Part shown: positions 6,123-14,624 of the stretch, in pieces
Layout of the letters: every line of letters starts with the position of its first letter
How positions within the stretch are numbered: position 1 is the first letter of the stretch
NCBI GenBank assembly: GCA_022614705.1
Contig: JAKEIB010000346.1
Span: 1-17,214 of the forward strand
DNA from: Planctomycetota bacterium
Lineage (GTDB): Bacteria; Planctomycetota; Planctomycetia; Pirellulales; Lacipirellulaceae
DNA length: 17,214 nt
Direction: 5' to 3'
Notes under the pieces: model-generated
What the model saw: only the letters and a program-made list of their open reading frames with translations
Databases searched by the model: none
What the model was told of the DNA's origin: nothing
Position numbers and translations under genes: made by a program

Positions 6123-6192
6123 GGGTGCCTGGGGCAACGCCCCAGTTACGAACGCCGGCTGTAGCTTTTCTGGGGCGTTGCCCCAGGCACCC
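6123..6192. repeat. Perfect 22-bp inverted repeat (twin palindrome) before the carboxypeptidase gene
   Basis: The 22-base arms at 6123-6144 and 6171-6192 are exact inverted copies separated by 26 bases. Each arm contains its own palindrome (CTGGGGC-AAC-GCCCCA on the left, TGGGGC-GTT-GCCCCAG on the right), so the RNA can form either two small hairpins or one long one. The element ends 17 bases before the carboxypeptidase start, where it could affect translation or terminate transcripts from the lipoprotein gene. Confidence 0.85.
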
Positions 6193-6209
6193 TTCGATTA
6201 TTTCGCGCA

Positions 6210-7739
6210 ATGACGATGACTGACAAACTGCAAGCAACTTACGACAAGCTTTGCAATCACGCACGCGAAGTCGCGCTGCTGACGTCCACGCAATCGCTCT
6301 TAGGCTGGGACGAGCGGACCAAGCTGCCGCCCGCCGGCGGCGATTATCGCGCCCAGCAGATGAGCTACCTGGCCGGCGTGATTCACAAAAAGCAAACGGC
6401 GCCCGAAGTGGGCGAGTGGCTGGCCGAACTGGCCGATAGTTCGCTGGCCGCCGACCCGCATAGCGAAGCGGGTGCCGACATTGTCAACTTGCGGCGCGAC
6501 TACGATCGCAAAACCAAGCTGCCGCAAGCGCTCGTCGAGGAGATCGCAAAACTCTCCGTGCTCGGCCAGCAGCTGTGGGTCGAAGCTCGCAAGGCGAATG
6601 ACTTTCCGCGCTTCCGTCCGCTGCTGGAGCGGATGGTCGAGCTCAAACGTCAAGAAGCGGCCGCGATCGGTTACGACAAAGAGCCGTACGATGCGCTGCT
6701 CGACGAGTACGAACCGGGCGCAAAAACGGCCGACGTCGCCTGTGCACTGGCCGGGCTGCGCGAACAGCTCGTGCCGCTCGTCGCCGAGATCGCGGCCAGC
6801 GAGCGTCGACCGAAGCTCTCGGTGCTAAAGCGCGGTTTTCCAATTGATCTCCAAGAAAAATTTGGCCGGCATGCGACCGAGTCAATCGGCTTCGATTTCA
6901 AGAGTGGCCGGCTCGACGTCACCGATCACCCGTTCTGCGGCGGCGCCGGCCCGCACGACGTGCGACTCACGACGCGCTACGACGAAGACTTTCTGCCCGG
7001 CGCGCTATTCAGCACACTGCACGAAGCGGGCCACGGCATCTACGAGCAAGGCCTGCCCGCCGACCGCTACGGCCTGCCCACCGGCGAGGCCGTGTCGCTC
7101 GGCATTCACGAATCGCAATCGCGGATGTGGGAGAATTTCGTGGGCCGCAGCTGGCCGTTCTGGGAACACTTTTATCCGCAAGCGCAGGCCACGTTCCGCG
7201 ACGCGCTCGGCACCGTGCCGCTCGACGATTTCTACTTCGCAATCAACGACGTGCGGCCGTCGCTCATCCGCACCGAGTCCGACGAAGTCACGTACAACCT
7301 GCATATCCTCATTCGCTTCGAGCTGGAGCTGGCGCTCGTGAACGATCAGCTACAAGTGGCCGATCTACCGGCCGCGTGGAACGCCAAGTACCGCGAATAC
7401 CTGGGCATCGAATCGCCGACCGATTCCGACGGCGTGCTCCAAGACGTGCACTGGAGCGGCGGCGCGATCGGGTATTTCCCAACCTACTCGCTCGGCAACC
7501 TGTACGCCGCGCAACTTTTCGAAGCGGCTGCGCGCAACCTGGGCGACCTTAACGCCCTGTTCCGCCGCGGCGAATTCCTGTCGCTGCGCGACTGGCTACG
7601 CAAACACATCCACACCCAAGGCCGCCGCTACCCGGCTGCCGAACTGGCCCACCGCGTCACCGGCGTGCCGCTCTCGCACGACGCGCTTTTGCGCCATCTT
7701 CGCGGCAAATTCGGGCCGCTGTACGGTTTGGCTATCTAG
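6210..7739 (+). CDS. Carboxypeptidase Taq, M32 family metallopeptidase
   Basis: This 509-residue protein has the normal size for M32 zinc carboxypeptidases, which remove C-terminal amino acids from peptides in the cytoplasm. The zinc-binding HEAGH is at residues 271-275 (FSTLHEAGHGIYEQGLP), and the third ligand is E301 in GIHESQSRMWENFVGRSW. Other family blocks are GWDERTKLPPAGGDYRAQQM near the N-terminus, TRYDEDFLPGALFSTLHE, NDVRPSLIRTESDEVTYNLH, DVHWSGGAIGYFPTYSLGNL and the C-terminal LRKHIHTQGRRY. There is no signal peptide. ATG at 6210 or 6216 is possible; neither has a clear ribosome binding site, and a hairpin repeat lies directly upstream. The next gene starts 16 bases after the stop and is probably co-transcribed. 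Confidence 0.95.
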   Translation: MTMTDKLQATYDKLCNHAREVALLTSTQSLLGWDERTKLPPAGGDYRAQQMSYLAGVIHKKQTAPEVGEWLAELADSSLAADPHSEAGADIVNLRRDYDRKTKLPQALVEEIAKLSVLGQQLWVEARKANDFPRFRPLLERMVELKRQEAAAIGYDKEPYDALLDEYEPGAKTADVACALAGLREQLVPLVAEIAASERRPKLSVLKRGFPIDLQEKFGRHATESIGFDFKSGRLDVTDHPFCGGAGPHDVRLTTRYDEDFLPGALFSTLHEAGHGIYEQGLPADRYGLPTGEAVSLGIHESQSRMWENFVGRSWPFWEHFYPQAQATFRDALGTVPLDDFYFAINDVRPSLIRTESDEVTYNLHILIRFELELALVNDQLQVADLPAAWNAKYREYLGIESPTDSDGVLQDVHWSGGAIGYFPTYSLGNLYAAQLFEAAARNLGDLNALFRRGEFLSLRDWLRKHIHTQGRRYPAAELAHRVTGVPLSHDALLRHLRGKFGPLYGLAI

Positions 7740-7755
7740 ACATCTGGAGTCACGA

Positions 7756-7998
7756 ATGCAAATTGAACGGCATAGCTTTGACGAAAACGACCCGGACAGA
7801 ATGAGGCGAATGAGTGCTTTTTTCGGCCCCCAGCAAGTTGACAGTCAGATTCGTCAGGCAATCCAATTCTGTTGGATGGCACTTCCGCCGGATAGACAGA
7901 ATGTCGAGGGTGTCGAACAGGAAATTCGCCGGATCGTAGATCGTGCGCTTCGCGATTTACGCGAAGATTACCAAAGCTTCGGTCTTAGCGATGCCTGA
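7756..7998 (+). CDS. 80-residue conserved hypothetical (planctomycete type)
   Basis: This 80-residue soluble protein contains MSAFFGPQQVDSQIRQAIQF, CWMALPPDRQNVEGVEQEIR and RIVDRALRDLREDYQSFGL. The pattern 'FFGP..VD..IRQAIQ.CWM.LP...R....E..IRRIVDRAL' is one I know as a recurrent small planctomycete protein, mostly alpha-helical; no function is known. GGAG at 7746-7749 six bases before the ATG is a good ribosome binding site. The 16-base gap to the M32 carboxypeptidase suggests an operon, though the pairing need not be functional. Confidence 0.8.
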   Translation: MQIERHSFDENDPDRMRRMSAFFGPQQVDSQIRQAIQFCWMALPPDRQNVEGVEQEIRRIVDRALRDLREDYQSFGLSDA

Positions 7999-8027
7999 AT
8001 AACTTCGACAAATCATCCGTCTCGAAA

Positions 8028-8201
8028 TTATTTCGGATGACCTTGACGATGCGTCGTCTGCTGCCGCACTTCTTTACGTGAGTTGGTGTTGTCACGGGTC
8101 ACGCGTTGGCCGTCTTTGGTGGATGCGGCGGCGGCTTTCTTGGCGGCTTTTCCGGCCGGTTTGGCGGGCTTGGGTGTGTTGGCGGATTTCTTTTGGGCCA
8201 T
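8028..8201 (-). CDS. Small lysine/alanine-rich basic protein
   Basis: From the ATG at 8201 the product has 57 residues: MAQKKSANTPKPAKPAGKAA, then KKAAAASTKDGQRVTRDNTN and a basic tail (SRKEVRQQTTHRQGHPK). AAAGGAG nine bases before the ATG is a strong ribosome binding site and rules out a longer in-frame start at 8333, whose extra residues come from the hairpin repeat at 8285-8345. The KPAK/KAAKKAAA composition resembles histone H1-like or AlgP-like tails and suggests nucleic-acid binding by charge. There is no defined domain. It is convergent with the 80-residue gene, 29 bases away. Confidence 0.75.
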   Translation of the reverse strand: MAQKKSANTPKPAKPAGKAAKKAAAASTKDGQRVTRDNTNSRKEVRQQTTHRQGHPK

Positions 8202-8284
8202 GTCGCGGGCTCCTTTGAAGGTGTGTTTGATCAACCACGATCCACGGCGTCGCAACACTCGTACCAAAAATATGGCGTGGCGGC

Positions 8285-8345
8285 CCACGTAGGCGAGTCT
8301 CTCCGAGACTCGCGTTTCGCGTGTCGGAGACACGCGCCTACGTGG
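8285..8345. repeat. 61-bp inverted repeat with two inner palindromes
   Basis: Outer arms CCACGTAGGCG (8285-8295) and CGCCTACGTGG (8335-8345) are exact inverted copies. Inside are two separate palindromes with three-base loops: GCGAGTCTC-TCC-GAGACTCGC and CGCGTGTC-GGA-GACACGCG. The whole can fold as a cruciform or as twin hairpins. It lies in the divergent gap between the basic mini-protein and the zinc-ribbon protein. Confidence 0.85.
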
Positions 8346-8533
8346 ACGGCTACCGGTTATTCCGGTTCTGACGGCGTCAGGTCGGTTGCCGACAAACCGC
8401 GCCGAGGAGCGCTCGGCCCATGTTGCCCGCGCGCGGGGAATGGTACATTAAAACATGTGCGGTTTGCGATTCTTATCCGCCCAAATTCGTCCAGCGACGC
8501 ATCGCGTAGCAACCTCAAACGGAGACCCGCGCC

Positions 8534-10573
8534 ATGGCCTGCGTGGCAAGTTGCCCTCAATGCGAACACGAACTGCTCGTTCCCAGTGAAGCCGACGGCG
8601 AGGCTTGGGCCAAGTGTCCGGAGTGCCGCGCGTTTTTTCAAGTGCGCGAGGCCACAGCGCACGACGTGCCCGCGTTGTTGCTCGTGGAAGCCGGCGAACC
8701 GGAACTTGCTGAGTCCGATGAGAACGACATCGCACAGCAATCGACCGAGGCATCGGGCGATTTCGCGCCGGCTGCCAATTGGAAGGACTCGGCGAAGGAG
8801 CTTGATGCGTCGGACGCGGACAACCTCGACCTAGACCTCGATGATCTGGGCGACGAACCGAAGACGGGCGATGATCTCGAGGCGGCCGCTCAGCGGATTG
8901 ATGAATGGTTCCGCTCCGCGAAAACACTGCCAGATGCGCCGGCCGTGCCCGAGGCGCCGACCGACGAAGCGGCCGCTTCGAGCGAAGAAACTGACGACCG
9001 AGGGGACGATGTCGCGCCGAAAAGCGAGGCCCGAACCAATGCCACGATTGAATTGGGTGCCGACGACGATGACGATCTCGCCGCTAGCGCGGATTTCGAT
9101 TTGGACGATGCGCTTCAAGCGCCTGAAAAACCAGCCGCCTGGGACGATTCCGAGCGCATGAAAGATTTGTTGGCCGACATCGAAATGCCGAGCGCGGATG
9201 AGTTCGTCTCGGCCGTTGCGCGCGAGGACGAGGCAGTGGACCTCGAGCCGGCGACGACCGACGAGCGGCCGACGATCAACATGTTCGCGGACGACGCGGC
9301 GCCGGAAATCAAAAAATCGAAGGACCGCGCGCCGCGGCGTAAGCGGTCGCTGGTTATGGTCACTGCCGCCGGCTTGTTTGGATTGGCGGCGGGCTACTAC
9401 GCGCTGTTGTGGCTGCGCGGTCCGAGCATCGACTTCTTGCACGTCGCTCAGTATTTGCCGCCCGCTGCGTTGCCCTCGTCGTTCCAACCTAAGCCGATCG
9501 TTCCCGCAGCGCCGCCAGCGACCGAAGTGGTCGAGGCCGAGCCGACCGAGCCACAAGAATTGGAACCCGCCACCGAGCAGCCGATGGAAGGTGCGCTCGC
9601 GGAAACGACGCCAGCCGAGATGACCGATGAGTCGGCCGAAGTGCAAGCCGGTTACACGGAGACTCAGCAGTCGCCAGAAACAGCGGCGCCGGTCGTTGGA
9701 GACCGTTACGCCACGACCACGAGCGAAACTGACGCGACGGCGACCGAAGAACCGGCGACGACCGACCTCACCGCCGAAAAACCTGTCGCCGCGGACATCA
9801 GCGCGGCGGACTCGACTGCCACGGATCAGGCCACTTCAGAAACGACGGCGACGGATCTTGGCGTCACGGAGCCCGCCGCCACCAAATCCGCGGAAACAGA
9901 GTCGGATGCGACCGAACCTGCGACGCTTGATGCGCCGGCTGCCGATCCGTTGTTCGGTGAAACGGAAACGGTCGAAGCCACCGAAATCCTTGAACCCGTG
10001 AAAATCGACAATGCGCCGTTGTTCAGTGCCGATGATTTGCGTTCCGCTTTGGAAACGGCGACTAAAGCGCAGCCGCAGCTGGTGACCGGTAACTTCGCGG
10101 ACGGCAAGGACGTTCAGCGCGCGAAGGGCTTTGGCTTTTCGATGCTGGCCGACTTGGCCCAGAAGGCCACTTTTGTCGACGAGGCGGCGAAGCGCGACGC
10201 GGCGCAATTAGATCAAGAAGCGGATGAGTTGTTCCGCAAGACGCTGGCCGACGTGCATACGCGCGGCGAAGTGGCTCAAATCCTGCCCAAGTGGATGGCG
10301 TCGCCGAATCGCAAACACGGCGGCGTGTTTTTCGCCGGCAGCGTCGCCAGCCAGGAGAACGCGGGCTCCGTGATCGAATGCAAAGTCGAACTCGACGGCG
10401 GCCAAACGCTGACCATTCTTGCGCCGTCCACCGCTGCCACTGAGTCGCTCGAATCGGCGAAGCTTATGGCCATTGTCGGTTGGATCGTCGACAAGCCGGC
10501 GGAGCAGGTCAGCGGCTACACGGGCAGCGCGCCGCAAGCCATCTGGGCGGGCAAGATCATTCCACTTGAGTGA
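8534..10573 (+). CDS. Zinc-ribbon, acidic, single-membrane-segment protein of unknown function
   Basis: This 679-residue protein has clear zones. Residues 1-40 form a zinc-ribbon/MJ0042-like finger with C7-x-x-C10 and C28-x-x-C31 (SCPQCEHELLVPSEADGEAW, then KCPECRAFF). Residues about 45-260 are rich in Asp/Glu/Ala and probably disordered. A basic stop (APRRKRS) precedes one membrane segment at about 273-293 (LVMVTAAGLFGLAAGYYALL). Residues about 325-490 are Thr/Ala/Glu/Pro-rich with many near-repeats such as AAD, TAT, ATE and EPA. A folded C-terminal part (about 490-679) follows, with DLRSALETATKAQPQLVTGN and KGFGFSMLADLAQKATF. The finger should be cytoplasmic and the C-terminal part outside. 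GGAG nine bases before the ATG supports the start. I infer an envelope or regulatory scaffold role without evidence for a partner. Confidence 0.85.
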   Translation: MACVASCPQCEHELLVPSEADGEAWAKCPECRAFFQVREATAHDVPALLLVEAGEPELAESDENDIAQQSTEASGDFAPAANWKDSAKELDASDADNLDLDLDDLGDEPKTGDDLEAAAQRIDEWFRSAKTLPDAPAVPEAPTDEAAASSEETDDRGDDVAPKSEARTNATIELGADDDDDLAASADFDLDDALQAPEKPAAWDDSERMKDLLADIEMPSADEFVSAVAREDEAVDLEPATTDERPTINMFADDAAPEIKKSKDRAPRRKRSLVMVTAAGLFGLAAGYYALLWLRGPSIDFLHVAQYLPPAALPSSFQPKPIVPAAPPATEVVEAEPTEPQELEPATEQPMEGALAETTPAEMTDESAEVQAGYTETQQSPETAAPVVGDRYATTTSETDATATEEPATTDLTAEKPVAADISAADSTATDQATSETTATDLGVTEPAATKSAETESDATEPATLDAPAADPLFGETETVEATEILEPVKIDNAPLFSADDLRSALETATKAQPQLVTGNFADGKDVQRAKGFGFSMLADLAQKATFVDEAAKRDAAQLDQEADELFRKTLADVHTRGEVAQILPKWMASPNRKHGGVFFAGSVASQENAGSVIECKVELDGGQTLTILAPSTAATESLESAKLMAIVGWIVDKPAEQVSGYTGSAPQAIWAGKIIPLE

Positions 10574-10591
10574 GCGTTCGCATCTCCTCGT

Positions 10592-10743
10592 GTGCCACTG
10601 CTGGCTTGTCCAGCAGTGTTTCTCCCGCCTCGACATTGTTGCCTGGACCCTGCGTATCTTTTCCAAACGGGTGAACGATTACCCTGATTGGGGGCGCAAG
10701 GTGTACGCGATCAATCCACTGCTGGGCGAGCCAGCAGTGGCAC
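10592..10743. repeat. Paired palindromes (27-bp inverted repeat, 25/27) before pntA
   Basis: The arms at 10592-10618 and 10717-10743 are inverted copies with two mismatches, 98 bases apart. Each arm is itself a palindrome of CACTGCTGG and CCAGCAGTG around a five-base loop (CTTGT on the left, GCGAG on the right). I recognise 'CACTGCTGG-gcgag-CCAGCAGTG' as a common planctomycete intergenic repeat, from memory. The pair begins 18 bases after the zinc-ribbon gene and could terminate its transcript. The internal 98 bases contain no convincing ORF. Confidence 0.85.
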
Positions 10744-10792
10744 CCGTCTGGCATTTCTAGCCCGGGGGCACTGGCCGCTGAGGCCGCCAGTT

Positions 10793-10831
10793 CGTAGGAT
10801 GGGCGGCCTGTTGGGTCGCTTTGTTCCTACG
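10793..10831 (+). promoter_or_regulatory. 7-bp inverted repeat reaching the pntA ribosome binding site
   Basis: CGTAGGA (10793-10799) and TCCTACG (10825-10831) are exact inverted copies. The right arm ends on the first base of the GAGG ribosome binding site at 10831-10834, so pairing could influence pntA translation. The stem is short and the loop is 25 bases, so this is weak evidence. Confidence 0.25.
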
Positions 10832-10841
10832 AGGTTGCGCC

Positions 10842-12053
<1,212 letters not shown>

Positions 12054-12135
12054 AAACTTGACGCACACGTCGCGGTGCATCGCTAAACCGCAAGCGTTGG
12101 ACGAAGTATGTCGCGGCGATGGGCGGTTACGTCGA

Positions 12136-12165
12136 TTGGTCTCGCGCGAACAGGCGGCGTAGAAT
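12136..12165 (+). promoter_or_regulatory. Possible sigma-70-like promoter upstream of the small membrane protein
   Basis: TTGGTC (12136-12141), an 18-bp spacer and TAGAAT (12160-12165) lie about 50 bases before the ATG at 12218. The -35 is poor and the -10 good. This would give the membrane protein its own promoter, separate from pntA. Confidence 0.3.
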
Positions 12166-12217
12166 TCGCGTAGGAACACGTTGAAAGGGGTCGTGCGCTT
12201 TCTGCGCCACCAGCGAA

Positions 12218-12643
12218 ATGAACGACAAATTTGCCACTCAAGAATTGTTGCCGCCAGCTTCCGAAGGGCCGAGCGGAGTGTCCGATTGGATCAACTGGTT
12301 CGTGGATCCGTTGCCGCAGCGGTTCATGCTGCCGGCGACCGGTCTCTTGATGCTGGGGCTGGACTGGTTTCTGTTTTCAGGCGAAGCGGCCACCGTGGGA
12401 ATGGCGGCGCCGGTCACGGCGATCGTGGGCTTTTTGGCTGGCAGCCTGGGCGCGTACCATCTGCAGCGACGTTACGCGCTCAATAGTCACCCGGTCGCGT
12501 TGGCGAAGGCGCTCCTGGCCGGAGTGTTCGTCGGCGTGCCGTTTCCAATGGCGGGCACGCTCGTCGGGGCCTGGGTGCTCGCTACGTCGGGTCTGGGTGG
12601 CCTCAAGAGTCGGCTACTCGCGCAGCGAATCGTTCGTAAATAG
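12218..12643 (+). CDS. Small membrane protein downstream of pntA, unknown function
   Basis: This 141-residue protein has a polar N-terminus (MNDKFATQELLPPASEGPSG) and about three or four membrane segments: RFMLPATGLLMLGLDWFLF at about 35-53, APVTAIVGFLAGSLGAYHL at about 65-85, and KALLAGVFVGVPFPMAGTLV plus GAWVLATSGL at about 97-128. The tail is basic (KSRLLAQRIVRK). It does not resemble PntAB, which has a different length and hydrophobic pattern, so it is not the missing transhydrogenase subunit. There is no strong ribosome binding site. It lies 164 bases after pntA and converges on the hemolysin III gene, 14 bases away. Confidence 0.65.
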   Translation: MNDKFATQELLPPASEGPSGVSDWINWFVDPLPQRFMLPATGLLMLGLDWFLFSGEAATVGMAAPVTAIVGFLAGSLGAYHLQRRYALNSHPVALAKALLAGVFVGVPFPMAGTLVGAWVLATSGLGGLKSRLLAQRIVRK

Positions 12644-12657
12644 CAAGTGCGCACGAC

Positions 12658-13461
12658 TTAACCGGCGGCCCGTGCTACGGCCGCCAGGATGCCCAGAAAG
12701 TGGCACGCGCTGCCGGCGATCACCAGCAGGTGCCATACGGCGTGGAAGTGGCGAACGCGCACGTCGTTGATGAGAAAGATCGTGCCCAAGAGGTAGAACA
12801 TGCCTCCCGCGAACATCCATGAGCCGGTTCCCGGGGGAACGTGCGGCCAGAGCCACGGGATCGTGACGGTCGGCAGCATGCCCAGAGCGACATACGTCCA
12901 AAGCAGTCCCGTGTCGAGGCGGTGGGCGAACAGGACTTTGGACACAAAGCCGACGATCGCGCCGGTCCACAGCGCGGCGAGCAGCAGCCAGCCGGCGCCG
13001 GTTCGCAGGTAGGCCAGGCCGAAGGGTGTGTAGGTTGCCACGACCAGGAAGTAAATCACGCCCTGATCGACGCGGCGCAAAAATTCTCGCCAACGTGCGG
13101 CGAAACCGCTGTGCGACAGCGCCGAGGCCGCGTACACGGCCAACATCGAGGCCACGAACACGCCGCAGCCGGCGATCCGCCACGCATCGCCGGTGGTGGC
13201 GACGGTCACGCCCATCACGAGCGCGCCGATGAGCGCCAGCGCGAGGCCCGCGCTATGCGTGAGGGCATTGACGAACTCGTAGGCGTCGGAGCGGTACCAG
13301 GCCGGATGCTGCGATGCGGCGGCCGAAGCGGGCTTGTGTCGGGACGCGTTCGGCAAAGGCAGCGCGCGCGACTTGGGCGGTACATTCGATAAATTCGCAC
13401 CCGGGCTTTGCCGGTGCTTTCGCACGGGCGCCGGGCGGGTTTTCAAAACGGCACTCGACAT
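12658..13461 (-). CDS. Hemolysin III / PAQR family membrane protein
   Basis: This 267-residue, seven-segment membrane protein of the HlyIII/PAQR superfamily has a variable, basic, probably cytoplasmic N-terminus of about 50 residues. The zinc-site residues of the family are all present, numbering from the chosen ATG: S113 and H117 (SALSHS), D132 (RRVDQGVIYFLVVATYTPFG) and H240/H244 (FHAVWH). YEFVNALTHSAGLALALIGA is the usual first block. Members are metal-dependent membrane hydrolase-like proteins; the bacterial substrate is unknown and the 'hemolysin' name is historical. ATG 13461 is preferred over an upstream GTG at 13476 because AAGGAA lies five bases before it. Upstream is a 612-base gap without a supported gene. 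Confidence 0.9.
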   Translation of the reverse strand: MSSAVLKTRPAPVRKHRQSPGANLSNVPPKSRALPLPNASRHKPASAAASQHPAWYRSDAYEFVNALTHSAGLALALIGALVMGVTVATTGDAWRIAGCGVFVASMLAVYAASALSHSGFAARWREFLRRVDQGVIYFLVVATYTPFGLAYLRTGAGWLLLAALWTGAIVGFVSKVLFAHRLDTGLLWTYVALGMLPTVTIPWLWPHVPPGTGSWMFAGGMFYLLGTIFLINDVRVRHFHAVWHLLVIAGSACHFLGILAAVARAAG

Positions 13462-14073
13462 GTCGTTTCCTTGCACGGAAGCCAGTTCAAGACCGGCGGT
13501 TGCGGCAGGTTGGAATCTTTTACTCTAGCAACGGCCGGCAATCGGGAACAGTACCCCAGCTCGATTTTGTGCGCAGTCAGTTTGTCGCGTAAATGCCGGT
13601 TTCTCTGGTTAATTGGGCAAATTCACGGTGGTTGGCAGCGACTAGGTAAGTCGGGAACAAGAAAACGGGGCGCCCCGCTCAACGAGCCGACCGGAACAAC
13701 CGCTAGAACGCGTGGTGATTGGTCCGGGGACTTTCTATCCGGCTGGCAAACGGCCAGCGGCCGACTCTATGGCCCGTGCGTTCGAGCTGCCCGGTTTTGG
13801 CCACGTCGGGAGCATTTTTTCGGGCAGGCTTGAATCGCAATTCAGAATTTGGCGACGGAGCCGCCCACTACGAGCTGTGCCGCGCGACATCGGCGTCAGA
13901 GACGCCTCCCACAGTTCCCTTCTTGGGCGAAGCCGGCGCTGGGGATACGTTGATCGCGACGTTCTCCGGTTCCGGGTACGCGGTTTGCAGAGGTTGTTCG
14001 GCTTGGCGTTGGCAGTACGCTGGGGGACTGCCCCACAATTCAACATCCCTTGGACAATCGGCGGAGAACTCCC
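13462..14073. other. 612-bp intergenic region without a supported gene
   Basis: The divergent gap between the hemolysin III and YbaK genes contains several overlapping frames on both strands, but none has a coherent domain, hydrophobic pattern or good ribosome binding site. Visible structure: a CGGGGCGCCCCG palindrome (13666-13677) inside a larger possible stem, GTCGG...CCGAC; a hairpin GCTGGC/GCCAGC near 13741-13757; and GGCAGT...ACTGCC (14011-14032) about 40 bases before the ybaK start. No consensus sigma-70 promoter stands out. It may hold both promoters, an RNA or a decayed gene. Confidence 0.5.
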
Positions 14074-14529
14074 ATGAACATTCCAGCATTTCTTGAGGAG
14101 CAGCATTGTGCGTTCGCGGTGATGCCGCACCCGACGACGTACACGGCCCAGGAGATGGCGCACGAGCTGCACGTGCCGGGGCGGGAAGTGGCCAAGACGG
14201 TTTTGTTGCGGGCGGGCGGTGACGATTACGTGGTGGCGGTGGTGCCGGCCCACAAACGGGTGGATCTGCACCGGACGTCGGAGCTGTTTGGCGGACGCGA
14301 GATGACGTTGGCCCACGAAGCCGACATGCAGGAGCACTGCCCCGACTGCGAACGCGGCGTGCTGCCGCCATTCGGCTCGCGTTACGGGATGAAGACGATC
14401 GTCGACGAAAGCCTGGCGGACGATGAGGCGATCGTCTTCGAAGGCAACACGCACAACGAAGCGATCCAAATGCGGTTCGACGAGTTCCGACGACTGGAAG
14501 AGCCGCTCATCGCCCCCATCGCGCAGTAG
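14074..14529 (+). CDS. YbaK/EbsC-type aminoacyl-tRNA deacylase
   Basis: This 151-residue protein is of the YbaK/ProXp superfamily, trans-acting editing enzymes that hydrolyse mischarged tRNAs (for example Ala- or Cys-tRNAPro). Family features are TYTAQEMAHELHVPGREVAK with the conserved lysine K41, a VVAVVPAHKRVDL strand, the loop RGVLPPFGSRYGMKTIVDES (GxLPPFG), and the C-terminal FEGNTHNEAIQMRFDEF. A CPDC pair at 89-92 precedes the loop; its meaning is unclear. GGAG at 14063-14066 seven bases before the ATG fixes the start and excludes a longer in-frame start at 14050. The exact tRNA specificity cannot be decided. It converges on the oxidoreductase gene with a hairpin repeat between them. Confidence 0.88.
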   Translation: MNIPAFLEEQHCAFAVMPHPTTYTAQEMAHELHVPGREVAKTVLLRAGGDDYVVAVVPAHKRVDLHRTSELFGGREMTLAHEADMQEHCPDCERGVLPPFGSRYGMKTIVDESLADDEAIVFEGNTHNEAIQMRFDEFRRLEEPLIAPIAQ

Positions 14530-14540
14530 TACGCCCGGCT

Positions 14541-14613
14541 GTAGCTGGCCTCTGTGAGGCCGGCTATCGCCAGCGCGGACGAGACTCGGGCCGGGGTCAC
14601 AGACCCCAGCTAC
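14541..14613. repeat. Twin-palindrome repeat, copy A (GTAGCTGG...CCAGCTAC)
   Basis: The left arm 14541-14564 contains the palindrome GGCCTC-TGT-GAGGCC and the right arm 14590-14613 contains GGGGTC-ACA-GACCCC; the outer GTAGCTGG and CCAGCTAC pair with each other. Both 24-base arms are exactly the inverted arms of copy B at 15672-15729; only the spacer differs (25 bases here, 10 there). It fills the gap between two convergent genes (12 bases after the ybaK-like stop, 11 before the oxidoreductase stop) and could act as a bidirectional terminator. Confidence 0.9.
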
Positions 14614-14624
14614 AGCACTGCCGG

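Noticed and set aside
8831..9646. 271-codon frame on the - strand opposite the zinc-ribbon protein
   Set aside because: Antisense shadow of a low-complexity acidic region; no independent start signals.
10592..10743. attC/attI or integron-like recombination sites for the CACTGCTGG palindromes
   Set aside because: No integron integrase, no R/L box core sites and no cassette array; the elements fit intergenic REP-type repeats better.
13719..14096. 125-codon + strand frame upstream of the YbaK gene
   Set aside because: No domain, hydrophobic pattern or ribosome binding site, and it runs into the ybaK start in another frame; kept as unassigned intergenic sequence.
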